This document shows positions 15,611-24,106 of a stretch of 64,000 nucleotides of DNA, in pieces. The DNA lies in assembly GCF_900110425.1 (NCBI RefSeq), contig NZ_FODS01000013.1:1-64000 (forward strand), written 5' to 3'. The notes under the pieces are model-generated. The model searched no databases. It was not told the DNA's origin and worked only from the letters and a program-made list of their open reading frames with translations. A program made the translations under genes and the position numbers. Position 1 is the stretch's first letter, and every line of letters starts with the position of its first letter. Origin of the DNA: Salinihabitans flavidus (lineage in GTDB: Bacteria; Pseudomonadota; Alphaproteobacteria; Rhodobacterales; Rhodobacteraceae).

Positions 15611-16144
15611 ATGATACGTCACAGCATTCTTGGGTCAATCGTCGTATTTCCCCTTCTTCTGGGCGCGGCCTCTGCGCAGGACGCGCTGGTCACCGAGCAG
15701 GGCGCCAACGAATTGCGCGGCGAATGGGTCATCGGCGCGAGGATCACATCGCCCGATGGCGAAACAATCGGCAATATCGAGGATATCATTCTCGATCAGG
15801 AAGAGGGCAACGTGACCGCGGCGGTCGTCTCTGTCGGCGGGTTCCTCGGGATCGGGGCGAAGGCGGTCGCGATCGACTGGTCCGAATTGCAGATCGACTG
15901 GGACGCCAATGAGGTCGTGGTCGATCTGACGCGCGCAGAAGCGGAGGAGGCGCCGGAATACAGCTTCCGCAGCCGCGATTACAGACCCGCCGAAGATCCG
16001 TCCGCAGCGGGGACCGGCACGGGAACCGGCACGACGGGCACCACGGGCATGACCGGAACCGGCACCACGGGCACGACGGGAACCGGAACCACCGACACGA
16101 ACGGAACCGGGACCGTTGGCACCGACGAGACGATGTCCGAGTGA
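15611..16144 (+). CDS. Secreted PRC-barrel domain protein with Gly/Thr-repeat tail
   Basis: The 177-residue protein starts with a signal peptide (cleavage likely after ASA, about residue 22). A PRC-barrel domain follows (about 35-105, with GARITSPDGETIGNIEDIIL and AVAIDWSELQI). It ends in a low-complexity tail (about 133-170) made almost only of Gly and Thr in GTGTTGTTG-like steps. PRC-barrels bind ligands or proteins in photosynthetic reaction centres, RimM and stress proteins; exported forms are common in Rhodobacteraceae but poorly understood. It is monocistronic with a strong AAAGGAG site. The repeat tail is likely a flexible linker and could vary in length by slippage. Confidence 0.85.
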   Translation: MIRHSILGSIVVFPLLLGAASAQDALVTEQGANELRGEWVIGARITSPDGETIGNIEDIILDQEEGNVTAAVVSVGGFLGIGAKAVAIDWSELQIDWDANEVVVDLTRAEAEEAPEYSFRSRDYRPAEDPSAAGTGTGTGTTGTTGMTGTGTTGTTGTGTTDTNGTGTVGTDETMSE

Positions 16145-16191
16145 CGACGGGCGAGACTGTGCGTCAGGGCCACATGCCCGTCCGTTGCTGA

Positions 16192-16221
16192 CTGCCGCGC
16201 GGGGGTTCACCCGCGCGGCAG
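16192..16221. terminator. Perfect 12-bp hairpin between PRC-barrel and hpaI genes
   Basis: CTGCCGCGCGGG (16192-16203) pairs perfectly with CCCGCGCGGCAG (16210-16221) around a 6-base loop. It lies between the convergent ends of the PRC-barrel gene and hpaI. No T-run follows on either strand, so it may act as a transcript-end protector or pause hairpin rather than a full intrinsic terminator. Confidence 0.6.
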
Positions 16222-16248
16222 GTGGCGACTGGAGTGGGCTGTTTGGTG

Positions 16249-17025
16249 TCAGTCCACCAGCGCACGCGCCTGCGCCGCGAGCGCCCTTGCCGCCTTGGCA
16301 AGAAGCGTGACATCGATGCCCACGGCGACAAACACCGCGCCATATCCGAGCGCCTCTTGCGCGCCTTGCAGGTCCATCATCAGAATGCCGGGGGCCTTGC
16401 CCGCCTCCCGGATCCGGGCGATGCCACCCGCGATGGCCGCTTTCACGTCAGGATGGGCGGCGTTGCCGAGGTGGCCCATGTCGGCGGAAAGATCGGCGGG
16501 GCCGATGAAGACGCCGTCCACCCCGTCGACCGCAGCGATTTCCTCTATATTGTCCATCCCCTTGCGGGTTTCGACCTGCACCAGCATGCAGACCTCGTCG
16601 TTGGCCGTGGCGAGGTAATCGGGGATCTGCGCGAACCGCGAGGCGCGGGCGGCGGAGGAGCCGACGCCGCGCACGCCCTGCGGCGGGTAGCGGCAGGCGC
16701 GGGCCATCGCGCCGGCCTCCGCCGCCGTTTCCACCAGCGGCACGAGCACCGTCTGCGCGCCCGCGTCGAACACCTGTTTGACCATCCATGTCTCGCCCAC
16801 GGGAATGCGCACGACCGGGTGGCTTTCGCTGCGTTCCAGCGCCATGAGCTGATCGCGGATCGAGCGCAGGTCATTGGGCCCGTGCTCGCCGTCGATGACC
16901 AGCCAGTCGAAGCCGCAGGTGCCCATGATCTCGGCGCTGGCGGCCTCTCCCATGCTCAACCAGCAGCCGATCTGCGGGGTCTGTGCGGCCAGCGCGGCCT
17001 TGAAGGGGTTGCTTGGGGCGGGCAT
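16249..17025 (-). CDS. hpaI: HpaI-type 4-hydroxy-2-oxo-heptane-1,7-dioate aldolase
   Basis: The 258-residue class II aldolase of the HpcH/HpaI family splits 4-hydroxy-2-oxo-heptanedioate into pyruvate and succinate semialdehyde, the last step of homoprotocatechuate meta-cleavage. It shows the family segments WLVIDGEHGPND, LVQVETRKGMDNIEEI with the metal-binding Glu, and FIGPADLSADMGH. It is the last gene of the hpa operon, 11 bp after hpaH. The start at 17025 has a TAGGAGATC ribosome site; the longer frame to 17109 runs into hpaH and is not homologous. The neighbouring genes make the HpaI assignment firm. Confidence 0.94.
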   Translation of the reverse strand: MPAPSNPFKAALAAQTPQIGCWLSMGEAASAEIMGTCGFDWLVIDGEHGPNDLRSIRDQLMALERSESHPVVRIPVGETWMVKQVFDAGAQTVLVPLVETAAEAGAMARACRYPPQGVRGVGSSAARASRFAQIPDYLATANDEVCMLVQVETRKGMDNIEEIAAVDGVDGVFIGPADLSADMGHLGNAAHPDVKAAIAGGIARIREAGKAPGILMMDLQGAQEALGYGAVFVAVGIDVTLLAKAARALAAQARALVD

Positions 17026-17036
17026 GGCGGGATCTC

Positions 17037-17840
17037 CTAGTCGTCGAAATGGCAAGAGGCAGAGCCGAACGGGCCGAAATCGGCATGGATGTGGCTGCCC
17101 GGCGGGCATTCCACCGGACGGATGAACGAGCCCGACAGGATGATCTGCCCGGCCTCGATCACCTGCCCATAGGTGTGCATCCGCCGGGCGAGCCAGACGA
17201 CGCTTTCCACCGGATCGTTCAGCACCCCGGCGCCAAGGCCGGTTTCCTCCACCGTGTCGTTGCGGGTCACGATGGCGCCGGTCCAGCGCAGATCGCGGGC
17301 CTCCGGGGCGTGGCGCGCCTCCCCCAGCACCAGCGCGGCATTGGCGGCGTTGTCGGAAATCGTGTCGTGCACGCGGCGCGGCTGGCCGGTGTCGGGATCG
17401 GCGCGCAGGATGCGGGTGTCGAGAATCTCAAGGCTGGGGGCGACGTAATCGGTGGCAGCCAGCACACCGGCGCGGCTCACACTCTCGCCCGCCAGCGGGG
17501 CCTTCATGACAAAGGCGATCTCCGCCTCGATCCGCGGCTGGATGAAGCGGTCAGCGGGGATATGCGCGTCATTGGCCAGCAGCATGTCATCGAAAAGCAC
17601 ACCGCTGTCGGGGATGTCGATGCCGAGGGCCGATTGCATCGCCTTCGAGGTCAGCCCGATCTTCCAGCCGATCACGCGCCGCCCCGCCGCCAGCTTGGCC
17701 GCCATCAGGGCCGATTGAATGGCATAGGCGTCGCCCAGTGTCATCTCCGGGTGGCGCAGCGACAGAAGGCCGATCTGCGTGCCGGTCTTTTCGGCGTTCA
17801 GCAGCTCTGCGGCGGCGCTTGCGTGGTCCTCGGGCCTCAT
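17037..17840 (-). CDS. hpaH: 2-oxo-hept-4-ene-1,7-dioate hydratase HpaH
   Basis: The 267-residue hydratase belongs to the 4-oxalocrotonate decarboxylase / 2-oxopent-4-enoate hydratase (MhpD) group. The WKIGLTSKAMQ segment, the acidic metal-binding ExE in RIEAEIAFVM, and the C-terminal GQIILSGSFIRPV motif are present. It adds water to the 2-oxo-heptenedioate produced by HpaG, giving the HpaI substrate. Its ATG overlaps the stop of hpaG by 4 bp, so translation is likely coupled. Length matches E. coli HpaH (267). Confidence 0.94.
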   Translation of the reverse strand: MRPEDHASAAAELLNAEKTGTQIGLLSLRHPEMTLGDAYAIQSALMAAKLAAGRRVIGWKIGLTSKAMQSALGIDIPDSGVLFDDMLLANDAHIPADRFIQPRIEAEIAFVMKAPLAGESVSRAGVLAATDYVAPSLEILDTRILRADPDTGQPRRVHDTISDNAANAALVLGEARHAPEARDLRWTGAIVTRNDTVEETGLGAGVLNDPVESVVWLARRMHTYGQVIEAGQIILSGSFIRPVECPPGSHIHADFGPFGSASCHFDD

Positions 17841-18694
17841 GCCTCATCCTCGACCGTGTTGCGCAGGGTGCCGATGCCCCCGACCTCCACCTCCACCACG
17901 TCGCCGGGAACGAGATAGCGGGGCGGGTCGAACCGCGCGCCCGCGCCGGTGGGGGTGCCGGTGATGATGATGTCGCCGGGCACCAGCGTGGTGAAGGTGG
18001 AGATATAGGCGATCTCTTCGCGGATGGGGAACATCATGCGCGACAGGGTGTCGTCCTGCCGGACCTCGCCGTTCACGCGGGTGACGATGCGCGCGTCGTC
18101 AAGCTGCGCGGCGTCGGTGAAGGGGATGAGCCACGGGCCGATGGCGCCGGAGTTGTCCCAGTTCTTGCCCTGCGTGACATTGAACTTCGCGTGCCGCACC
18201 CAGTCGCGGATCGTGCCCTCGTTGGCCAGCGTGATCGCCGCGATATGGTCATAGGCGTCCGCGGCCGCAATGCGCCGCCCCCCCTTGCCGATGACAATCG
18301 CCACCTCGCCCTCATAGTCGAGGGTGTGGTTTTCCGGCGGGCGGATCAGCGGGCGGTCATGGCCGGTGAAGCTGCGCGCAAAACGCGGGAAAAGCGACAT
18401 GTATTGCGGCTGCGTGGTGCCGTCCTTGTATTCGGCATTGCGGTCGGGAAAGTTGACGCCGACGCAGAGGATCTTTTCGGGGTCGGGCACCGGGATCTCA
18501 TAGGTGAAATCGCGGTGCGTGGGCGCGCGCCCCTCTGCCGCGCGGGCGAGATCGGGCAGGCCGCCGGCGGCGATCACATCGCGCAGGCTGGCCCATTGCG
18601 GGAAGACGGGCGAGAGCGCGACAAACCCGCCGTCATCGCCGACCGCACCGTAAAGCTGCCCGTCCGGGGTGCTGACCGTGGCAAAACGCATCAT
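17837..18694 (-). CDS. hpaG: Fumarylacetoacetate-hydrolase-family enzyme, HpaG-type decarboxylase/isomerase
   Basis: The 285-residue protein is a single FAH domain with the metal-binding ExE/D set in DYEGEVAIVIGKGG and the C-terminal GDIIITGTPTGAG motif. In this operon the missing step between HpaF and HpaH is decarboxylation of 5-oxopent-3-ene-1,2,5-tricarboxylate and isomerisation, done by HpaG (HpcE), which in E. coli is a duplicated FAH protein. Here one FAH module is present, so it may work as a homodimer. Its two possible starts, MM, differ by one codon. The cupin gene ends 3 bp upstream of its start. Confidence 0.88.
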   Translation of the reverse strand: MMRFATVSTPDGQLYGAVGDDGGFVALSPVFPQWASLRDVIAAGGLPDLARAAEGRAPTHRDFTYEIPVPDPEKILCVGVNFPDRNAEYKDGTTQPQYMSLFPRFARSFTGHDRPLIRPPENHTLDYEGEVAIVIGKGGRRIAAADAYDHIAAITLANEGTIRDWVRHAKFNVTQGKNWDNSGAIGPWLIPFTDAAQLDDARIVTRVNGEVRQDDTLSRMMFPIREEIAYISTFTTLVPGDIIITGTPTGAGARFDPPRYLVPGDVVEVEVGGIGTLRNTVEDEA

Positions 18695-18697
18695 GGC

Positions 18698-19012
18698 TCA
18701 GCCCTTTCTGTCCAGAAGCTCGACCTCGATGAAGGCGCAGGGGAAATCATTGCCGCTGATCACGTCATGCTCCACGCCAAGGGGGCGGTAATAAGGCTCC
18801 CCGGTGCGCAGCTCGGCAGTGGTGTGCTCTCCGCCCGGCAGGTCGATCTCCAGCACGCCGTCGAACTGCGGCACCACGACGTAATCGTGTTCATGGCGGT
18901 GCCAGCCGGTGCGGTCGCCCTTCCGCGCGAAGGACCAGCGGGTGACGCGCACCCGGTCGTTTTCGATCAGAACGGTGCCGGTCGCGGTGGTGTCGGAGGT
19001 GTTGGAGCACAT
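18698..19012 (-). CDS. Small cupin protein in the hpa operon
   Basis: The 104-residue single-domain cupin has a GWHRHEHDYVVVP motif (cupin motif 1, metal-binding histidines) and a weaker second motif around GVEHDVISG. It is not one of the classical hpa enzymes. Lying between hpaD and hpaG, with a 21-bp gap to hpaD and 3 bp to hpaG, it is certainly co-transcribed. It could bind a pathway intermediate or metal, or assist an isomerisation; the sequence alone does not show a reaction. No signal peptide. Confidence 0.8.
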   Translation of the reverse strand: MCSNTSDTTATGTVLIENDRVRVTRWSFARKGDRTGWHRHEHDYVVVPQFDGVLEIDLPGGEHTTAELRTGEPYYRPLGVEHDVISGNDFPCAFIEVELLDRKG

Positions 19013-19033
19013 GGGCGTTGTCCTTCGGTCTGG

Positions 19034-20014
19034 TCAGGGGGCGATGATCGGTTGCGCCTTGAGCGCGGAGTCCTGCGGCGCGGCGCCTTCGAAAAGCGAT
19101 CCTTCCTCGAACCAGCTGCGCGGGGCGGGCGCGCCCCAGAGGGTCTGGCGCTGCGGGTCCTTCAGATCCCATCTGATCGCCTCAAGGTCGGGATCGACGG
19201 TCTGGTAGTCGGAGCAATAAATCTCGATCCGGTGGCCATCGGGATCGCGGACATAGAGGAAGAAGGCGTTGGAGATGCCGTGGCGTCCGGGGCCGCGTTC
19301 GATATTGGCGACATAGCCGGTGGTGGCCATCAGATCCAGCAGGTCGATGATGTTGAGCGGTGTCGGCACCCAGAAGGCGGTGTGATGCAGGCGCGGGCCC
19401 AGCCCGTTGGTGAAGGCCACGTCATGCACGCCGCCCTTGCGGTGCATCCACGCCGCCCAGACGCGGCCCGTCTCCGCGTCCTCGGTGTATTCGGTGACGC
19501 GGAACCCCATGTCGTTGTAGAAGGCAACAGAGGCGTCCACATCGGCCGAGAACATGTTGAAATGGTCGATGCGCAGCGGTTTGACCCCGCGATAGAGCTT
19601 GTATTGCTGATGGATCGGCGGCAGGCGGTCCATTTTCACGTAGAATTCCAGCGGAATGCCCCAGGGATCGCGGGTGCGCAGGGTGCGGCCCATGTGCGGG
19701 CGCTCCACCCATTCGGCGGGCAGGCCGCGCGCCCGGAAGAAGGCCTCAGCCTTGTCGAGATCGGGCTCGTCAAAAAGCTTGAAGCCAAGCACGCCGACAT
19801 CGGCGGTGCCCGCCTGTTCCAGAACGATGCAATGATGCCCGCGCTCTTCCATCGCGCGCAGGTGGATTTCGCTGTCGTTCTCTTCAGTCACCTGAAGGCC
19901 GAGCGTGTCGACATAGAACGCGCGCGAGGCGGCCAGATCGGTGACGCGATAGGTCACATGGCTCAGCCGCACGATATTGAACGGCGGATAGAGATTCGGG
20001 GCGGGGACGGGCAT
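19034..20014 (-). CDS. hpaD: Homoprotocatechuate 2,3-dioxygenase HpaD (type I extradiol)
   Basis: The 326-residue ring-cleavage enzyme has two vicinal-oxygen-chelate modules. Ligands of the C-terminal iron site are His151 (RIDHFNMFS), His211 (LHHTAFWV) and Glu264 (HRIEIYCSDY). It is of the Brevibacterium HPCD type rather than the LigB-like type of E. coli HpaD. It opens 3,4-dihydroxyphenylacetate to 5-carboxymethyl-2-hydroxymuconate semialdehyde, the HpaE substrate. It follows hpaE by 69 bp and precedes the cupin gene. The 4-hydroxyphenylacetate hydroxylase that would supply its substrate is not in the window. Confidence 0.95.
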   Translation of the reverse strand: MPVPAPNLYPPFNIVRLSHVTYRVTDLAASRAFYVDTLGLQVTEENDSEIHLRAMEERGHHCIVLEQAGTADVGVLGFKLFDEPDLDKAEAFFRARGLPAEWVERPHMGRTLRTRDPWGIPLEFYVKMDRLPPIHQQYKLYRGVKPLRIDHFNMFSADVDASVAFYNDMGFRVTEYTEDAETGRVWAAWMHRKGGVHDVAFTNGLGPRLHHTAFWVPTPLNIIDLLDLMATTGYVANIERGPGRHGISNAFFLYVRDPDGHRIEIYCSDYQTVDPDLEAIRWDLKDPQRQTLWGAPAPRSWFEEGSLFEGAAPQDSALKAQPIIAP

Positions 20015-20083
20015 TGGCGGATTCTCCTGATGCGTTGCAAAAGACGTGGCGCGCGTTTCCGGGTCAAGTCACTTGATCGGCGG

Positions 20084-21595
20084 TCAGGCCCCGAGCCGGG
20101 CAATCGCGTGATCGCCGAACGCAAGGCCGATGTGTTTCTGCTCCATGTAAAACTCGAATGACCAGTCGCCCCCGTCCCGGCCGATGCCGGAGGCCTTCAT
20201 CCCGCCGAAGGGCGTGGGAAGGTGGCGCACGTTTTCCGAGTTCACCCAGATCATGCCGGCCTCCAGCTTGTCGGTAAAGCGCAGCGCGCGCTTGAGGTCG
20301 TTGGTCCAGACATAGCCGGTCAGACCGTATTGCGTGCCGTTGGCGATCTCCAGCGCCTCTTCCTCGCTCCCGAAGCGGATGGAGGTCAGGACCGGGCCGA
20401 AAATCTCTTCCTGCGCGATGGCCATGTCGTTGGTGGCATGGGTAAAGAGCGTGGGGCGCACGAACCAGCCGGTGTCCCCCTCGCGCGCGCCGCCGGCGGC
20501 GATGGTCGCCCCGTCACTGCGCGCGGTGTCGAAATAACCCGTCACCTTGTCGAAATGCACCTTGTGGATGAGCGGGCCGATCTCCGTCGCCGGGTCGAGC
20601 GGGTGGCCGACCCTGATGTTGTTCACCCGCTGGATCAGCTTCGCCTCGAACTCATCGGCAATCGTGTCCTGCACCAGAAGCCGCGAGGAGGAGGTGCAGC
20701 GTTCCCCGTTCAGCGAATAGATCATGAAGATCGCGGCATCGAGCGCGCGGTCCAGATCGGCATCGTCGAACACCACGACAGGGTTCTTGCCGCCCAGTTC
20801 GAAATGCACCCGCTTGAGCGTATCGGCCCCCTGTTTCATAATCATGGAGCCGGTTTTCGATTCCCCGACAAAGGCGATGGCGCGGATCTTCGGGTGTTCG
20901 GTCAGCGCCCTGCCCGCCTCTTCGCCAAATCCGTTGACGAGGTTCCAGACCCCGTCCGGCAGCCCCGCCTCATGCGCGATTTCGGCAAGGATGCGGGCGG
21001 TCAGCGGCGAAAATTCTGCCGGCTTGTGCACCACCGTGCAGCCCGCCGCCAACGCCGGGGCGATCTTCCATGTGCTGAGCATGAAGGGCGTGTTCCACGG
21101 CGTGATCACCCCCACCGGGCCAAGGGGCACGCGGGTGGTGACATTCATCAACGTGGGAGAGCGCAACTGCTGCCCGTCGCGGGCCGAGGCCACCTTGTCG
21201 GCAAAAAAGCGGAAATTCTCCGCCCCGCGCAGCGCCGCCTTCGACATGAAGCGCAGCGCCTGCCCGGTGTCCCAGCATTCGCAAAGCGCAATCTCCTCGG
21301 TTCGCGCCTCGATGCCTTCGGCAATGCGGATGAGAACGGCCTTGCGCTCTGCCGCGGGCATGTCGCGCCATGCGGGAAAGGCATCCGACGCGGCGCCCGC
21401 GGCGGCGTCGATGTCGGCGGCGGTGCCCCGCGCGACGGTACAGATCAGGCTTTCGTCCACGGGCGATGTGGTCTCGAACGTCGCGCCCCCGGCAGCGGGA
21501 CGGCTTTGCCCGCCGATGAGGTTGTCAATGCCGCCTTCGGAAAAGCGGGCAAGATGGCCGTTGAGCTTTGCGAGATTGGTTTGCAGGTCGGTCAT
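20084..21595 (-). CDS. hpaE: 5-carboxymethyl-2-hydroxymuconate semialdehyde dehydrogenase HpaE
   Basis: The 503-residue NAD-dependent aldehyde dehydrogenase has the catalytic Cys300 in NGERCTSSSR, the general base Glu266 in FELGGKNP, and the cofactor segment ITPWNTPFML. It oxidises the ring-cleavage aldehyde made by HpaD to the diacid isomerised by HpaF. The start at 21595 (MTDLQTN) has a CAAGGAGAG ribosome site and sits 4 bp after hpaF; a longer frame of 39 more residues runs back through hpaF and is not homologous. Length fits HpaE. Confidence 0.95.
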   Translation of the reverse strand: MTDLQTNLAKLNGHLARFSEGGIDNLIGGQSRPAAGGATFETTSPVDESLICTVARGTAADIDAAAGAASDAFPAWRDMPAAERKAVLIRIAEGIEARTEEIALCECWDTGQALRFMSKAALRGAENFRFFADKVASARDGQQLRSPTLMNVTTRVPLGPVGVITPWNTPFMLSTWKIAPALAAGCTVVHKPAEFSPLTARILAEIAHEAGLPDGVWNLVNGFGEEAGRALTEHPKIRAIAFVGESKTGSMIMKQGADTLKRVHFELGGKNPVVVFDDADLDRALDAAIFMIYSLNGERCTSSSRLLVQDTIADEFEAKLIQRVNNIRVGHPLDPATEIGPLIHKVHFDKVTGYFDTARSDGATIAAGGAREGDTGWFVRPTLFTHATNDMAIAQEEIFGPVLTSIRFGSEEEALEIANGTQYGLTGYVWTNDLKRALRFTDKLEAGMIWVNSENVRHLPTPFGGMKASGIGRDGGDWSFEFYMEQKHIGLAFGDHAIARLGA

Positions 21596-21599
21596 GGGC

Positions 21600-21986
21600 T
21601 CAACTCTCCTTGAGGTATTGGCGGATGGTGCCGGTCTTGGGCGACAGGTCGGGGTCGATGTCGCGCATCTCCAGCGACAGGGCGAGCGGGCGTCGGTCGA
21701 GAACCGGCGCAAGCAGCGCGCGCGCCGCGTCGAACAGGGTCTGCGTCGCGGCCTGCTTCACCGCGTCCGGCCGCCCGGCGCGCAGACGCACGGAGATGTC
21801 GATATAGCCGTGATCGCGGTTGCCGTCGGCGATGGCGTAGTGATCGGCGCGGATGGCGCGCACGCGGATGCCCGCCAGCGGAAAACTTTCTATCGTGGCG
21901 GCGGCGCGGCGCATATGCTCGCAGAAGGCGGTCATGTCGACCTCGTCTTCGAGGTTGGCGGAATAGTCGATGATGATATGCGGCAT
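21600..21986 (-). CDS. hpaF: 5-carboxymethyl-2-hydroxymuconate delta-isomerase HpaF
   Basis: The 128-residue protein is the CHMI branch of the tautomerase superfamily. It begins M-PHIIIDYSANL, so that Pro becomes the N-terminal catalytic base after Met removal, and has the family's GYIDISVRLRAGR core. It isomerises the HpaE product before HpaG acts. It is the first gene of the hpa operon, and a near-palindromic site lies 25-36 bp upstream. Length matches E. coli HpaF (126). Confidence 0.94.
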   Translation of the reverse strand: MPHIIIDYSANLEDEVDMTAFCEHMRRAAATIESFPLAGIRVRAIRADHYAIADGNRDHGYIDISVRLRAGRPDAVKQAATQTLFDAARALLAPVLDRRPLALSLEMRDIDPDLSPKTGTIRQYLKES

Positions 21987-22010
21987 GGGTCCGGTCCGTT
22001 CTGATGTTAG

Positions 22011-22022
22011 TTATCATGTTAA
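22011..22022. promoter_or_regulatory. Near-palindrome TTATCATGTTAA upstream of hpaF; candidate operator
   Basis: The 12-mer matches its own reverse complement at 10 positions (TTA-CATG-TAA) and lies 25-36 bp upstream of the hpaF start in an AT-rich stretch. ATGTTA also occurs 12 bp earlier. MarR-family repressors such as HpaR use palindromes of this size at hpa promoters. No hpaR gene is in the window, so the regulator that would bind it is not identified. Confidence 0.4.
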
Positions 22023-22194
22023 GTAAAATGGGGCCACCGAGTCAACAGCAAACTTTGCCCCGAATCAGGGTCGCCTTTTGCCCGTGCCCCGGTGCAGACT
22101 GGCCCTTGGAAACGCCGCGAATCCGGCATAGGTGGCAGTGCCGGGCGCGCAGGGTCCGGACAGTGTGACAAACCATCGACAGGGGGTGAGCCGA

Positions 22195-24084
22195 GTGACG
22201 CAAACGCAGGACGCCGCACATTCCGTTTACGGGATCGACCGCTGGGGCAAGGATCTGATCGTGGTGATGGACAACGGCGACGTGGGGCTTCGCAACCCGC
22301 TGGCGCCGGATCAGCCGCCGGTCAGCCTGCCGGAGATCCTGCACGATCTGGAACAGCGTGACGTGCATGTGCCGATGATCCTGCGCGTCGCCTCCTATCT
22401 CGAACACGAGATCCGCGAGATCAACGACAGCTTCGCCGCCGCCATCGCGCGCACCAGCTATCGCGGCAGCTATCGCGGGGTGTTCCCGATCAAGGTCAAC
22501 CAGCAGGCGCAGGTGGTGGACCGGATCGTGGAATACGGCAAGCCCTATCACTACGGGCTGGAGGCCGGATCGAAACCGGAGCTTGTCATCGCGCTGGCGC
22601 ACCGGCTTCCGGGCGAGGCGCTGATCGTGTGCAACGGGGTCAAGGACGCGGAGTTCATCCGGCTTGCGATCCTGTCCCGCAAGCTGGGCTTCAACACGGT
22701 GATCGTGCTGGAAAGCCCCAAGGAGGTCGATACCGTCATCGCGGTGTACGAGGAACTTGGCATGGAGCCGATGCTCGGCGTGCGGGTGAAGCTCACCAAC
22801 CAGATCAGCGGCAAGTGGGAGGAAAGCTCCGGCGACCGATCCACCTTCGGGATGAACACCGATCAGATCGTCGCCGTGATCGACAAGCTGCGCGATGCGG
22901 GCCTGCTGCATTGCCTGCGGCTGCAACATTCGCATCTTGGCAGCCAGGTGCCCGACGTGAACGACGTGCGCCGCGCGGTGGGCGAGGCGTGCCGCTATTT
23001 CACCGAACTCACCCGCGAGGGGGTGCCGCTCACGCATCTCGATCTCGGCGGCGGGCTTGGCGTGGATTACACCGGCGAGAAGAAGGCGATCGAGAATTCC
23101 ATCAACTACACGGTGGCGGAATACTGTTCCAACGTGGTGGAAACGGTGGCCTATGCGATGGATGAGGCCGGGGTGGAGCATCCGACGCTGGTGACCGAAA
23201 GCGGCCGCGCGGTGGTGGCCACCTCCTCGATGCTGATCTTCAACGTGCTGGAGGCCACGCTCTATGACGCGCAGGACGCCCCGGCGGCAGAGCCGGACGA
23301 TCACCACCTGATCTCCGACCTGATCGCTGTGAATGACTACCTGCGCACCGACCGGCTTCAGGAATGCTGGAACGACGCCACCTTCTACCGCAACGAGCTT
23401 CGGGCGATGTTCCGGCGCGGCTATATCGACCTGCGGCAGATGGGCCGGGCCGAACGCATCTACCTGCACCTGATGGGGCGGATCAAGGCGGTGGTGGCGG
23501 GCAGCGACGGGCCCACCGATGTGGACGATCAGCTTGAGAGCCTTGCCGACATCTATCACTGCAATTTCTCTCTGTTCCAGTCGCTGCCCGATGTGTGGGC
23601 CATCGACCAGATCCACCCAATGGTGCCGCTGCAACGGCTGAACGAGGCGCCGGACCGGCGCGCGATCCTGTCCGACATCACCTGCGACAGCGACGGCAAG
23701 GTGGACCGCTTCATCCTCGCTGACGGGGTCTCCCCCTCGCTGCCGGTGCATACGCTGGGCGAGGATGCGCCCTATTACCTCGGGGTGTTCTTCATCGGCG
23801 CCTATCAGGAGACGCTGGGCGATCTGCACAACCTTTTCGGCGATACCAACGTGGTGACCATTGACCTCAAGCCCGGCGGCGGGTTCGAATTGCTCCATGA
23901 ACAGGAGGGCGACACCATCAGCGAGGTGCTGGCTTATGTGGAGTTCGACCCCACCGACTGCGTTGCCGCCTTCCGCAAGATGGTCGATGAGGCGATCGCG
24001 GGCGGGGGCCTGAAGGCCAAGGACCGGCGCACGCTGATGGCCGCCTACCGCGACAGTATCAACGGCTATACCTATTACGAATAA
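22195..24084 (+). CDS. speA: Biosynthetic arginine decarboxylase SpeA
   Basis: The 629-residue PLP enzyme of fold type III converts arginine to agmatine. It has the PLP-lysine segment GVFPIKVNQQAQ, the LRLQHSHLGSQ and LDLGGGLGVDY motifs of this decarboxylase group, and the C-terminal GVFFIGAYQETLGDLHNLFG. GTG at 22195 is the preferred start because an AGGGGG ribosome site lies 8 bp upstream; the frame is open further back without a good site. It is first in the operon speA, carboxynorspermidine dehydrogenase, nspC, speB, giving putrescine by the agmatine route. Confidence 0.95.
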   Translation: MTQTQDAAHSVYGIDRWGKDLIVVMDNGDVGLRNPLAPDQPPVSLPEILHDLEQRDVHVPMILRVASYLEHEIREINDSFAAAIARTSYRGSYRGVFPIKVNQQAQVVDRIVEYGKPYHYGLEAGSKPELVIALAHRLPGEALIVCNGVKDAEFIRLAILSRKLGFNTVIVLESPKEVDTVIAVYEELGMEPMLGVRVKLTNQISGKWEESSGDRSTFGMNTDQIVAVIDKLRDAGLLHCLRLQHSHLGSQVPDVNDVRRAVGEACRYFTELTREGVPLTHLDLGGGLGVDYTGEKKAIENSINYTVAEYCSNVVETVAYAMDEAGVEHPTLVTESGRAVVATSSMLIFNVLEATLYDAQDAPAAEPDDHHLISDLIAVNDYLRTDRLQECWNDATFYRNELRAMFRRGYIDLRQMGRAERIYLHLMGRIKAVVAGSDGPTDVDDQLESLADIYHCNFSLFQSLPDVWAIDQIHPMVPLQRLNEAPDRRAILSDITCDSDGKVDRFILADGVSPSLPVHTLGEDAPYYLGVFFIGAYQETLGDLHNLFGDTNVVTIDLKPGGGFELLHEQEGDTISEVLAYVEFDPTDCVAAFRKMVDEAIAGGGLKAKDRRTLMAAYRDSINGYTYYE

Positions 24085-24106
24085 CCCATCCAGAGGAGAG
24101 TTTCCC

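Noticed and set aside
17738-20161. 807-residue plus-strand frame across hpaG, cupin and hpaD
   Set aside because: Covers three real minus-strand genes with clear families; no ribosome site or homologous motif.
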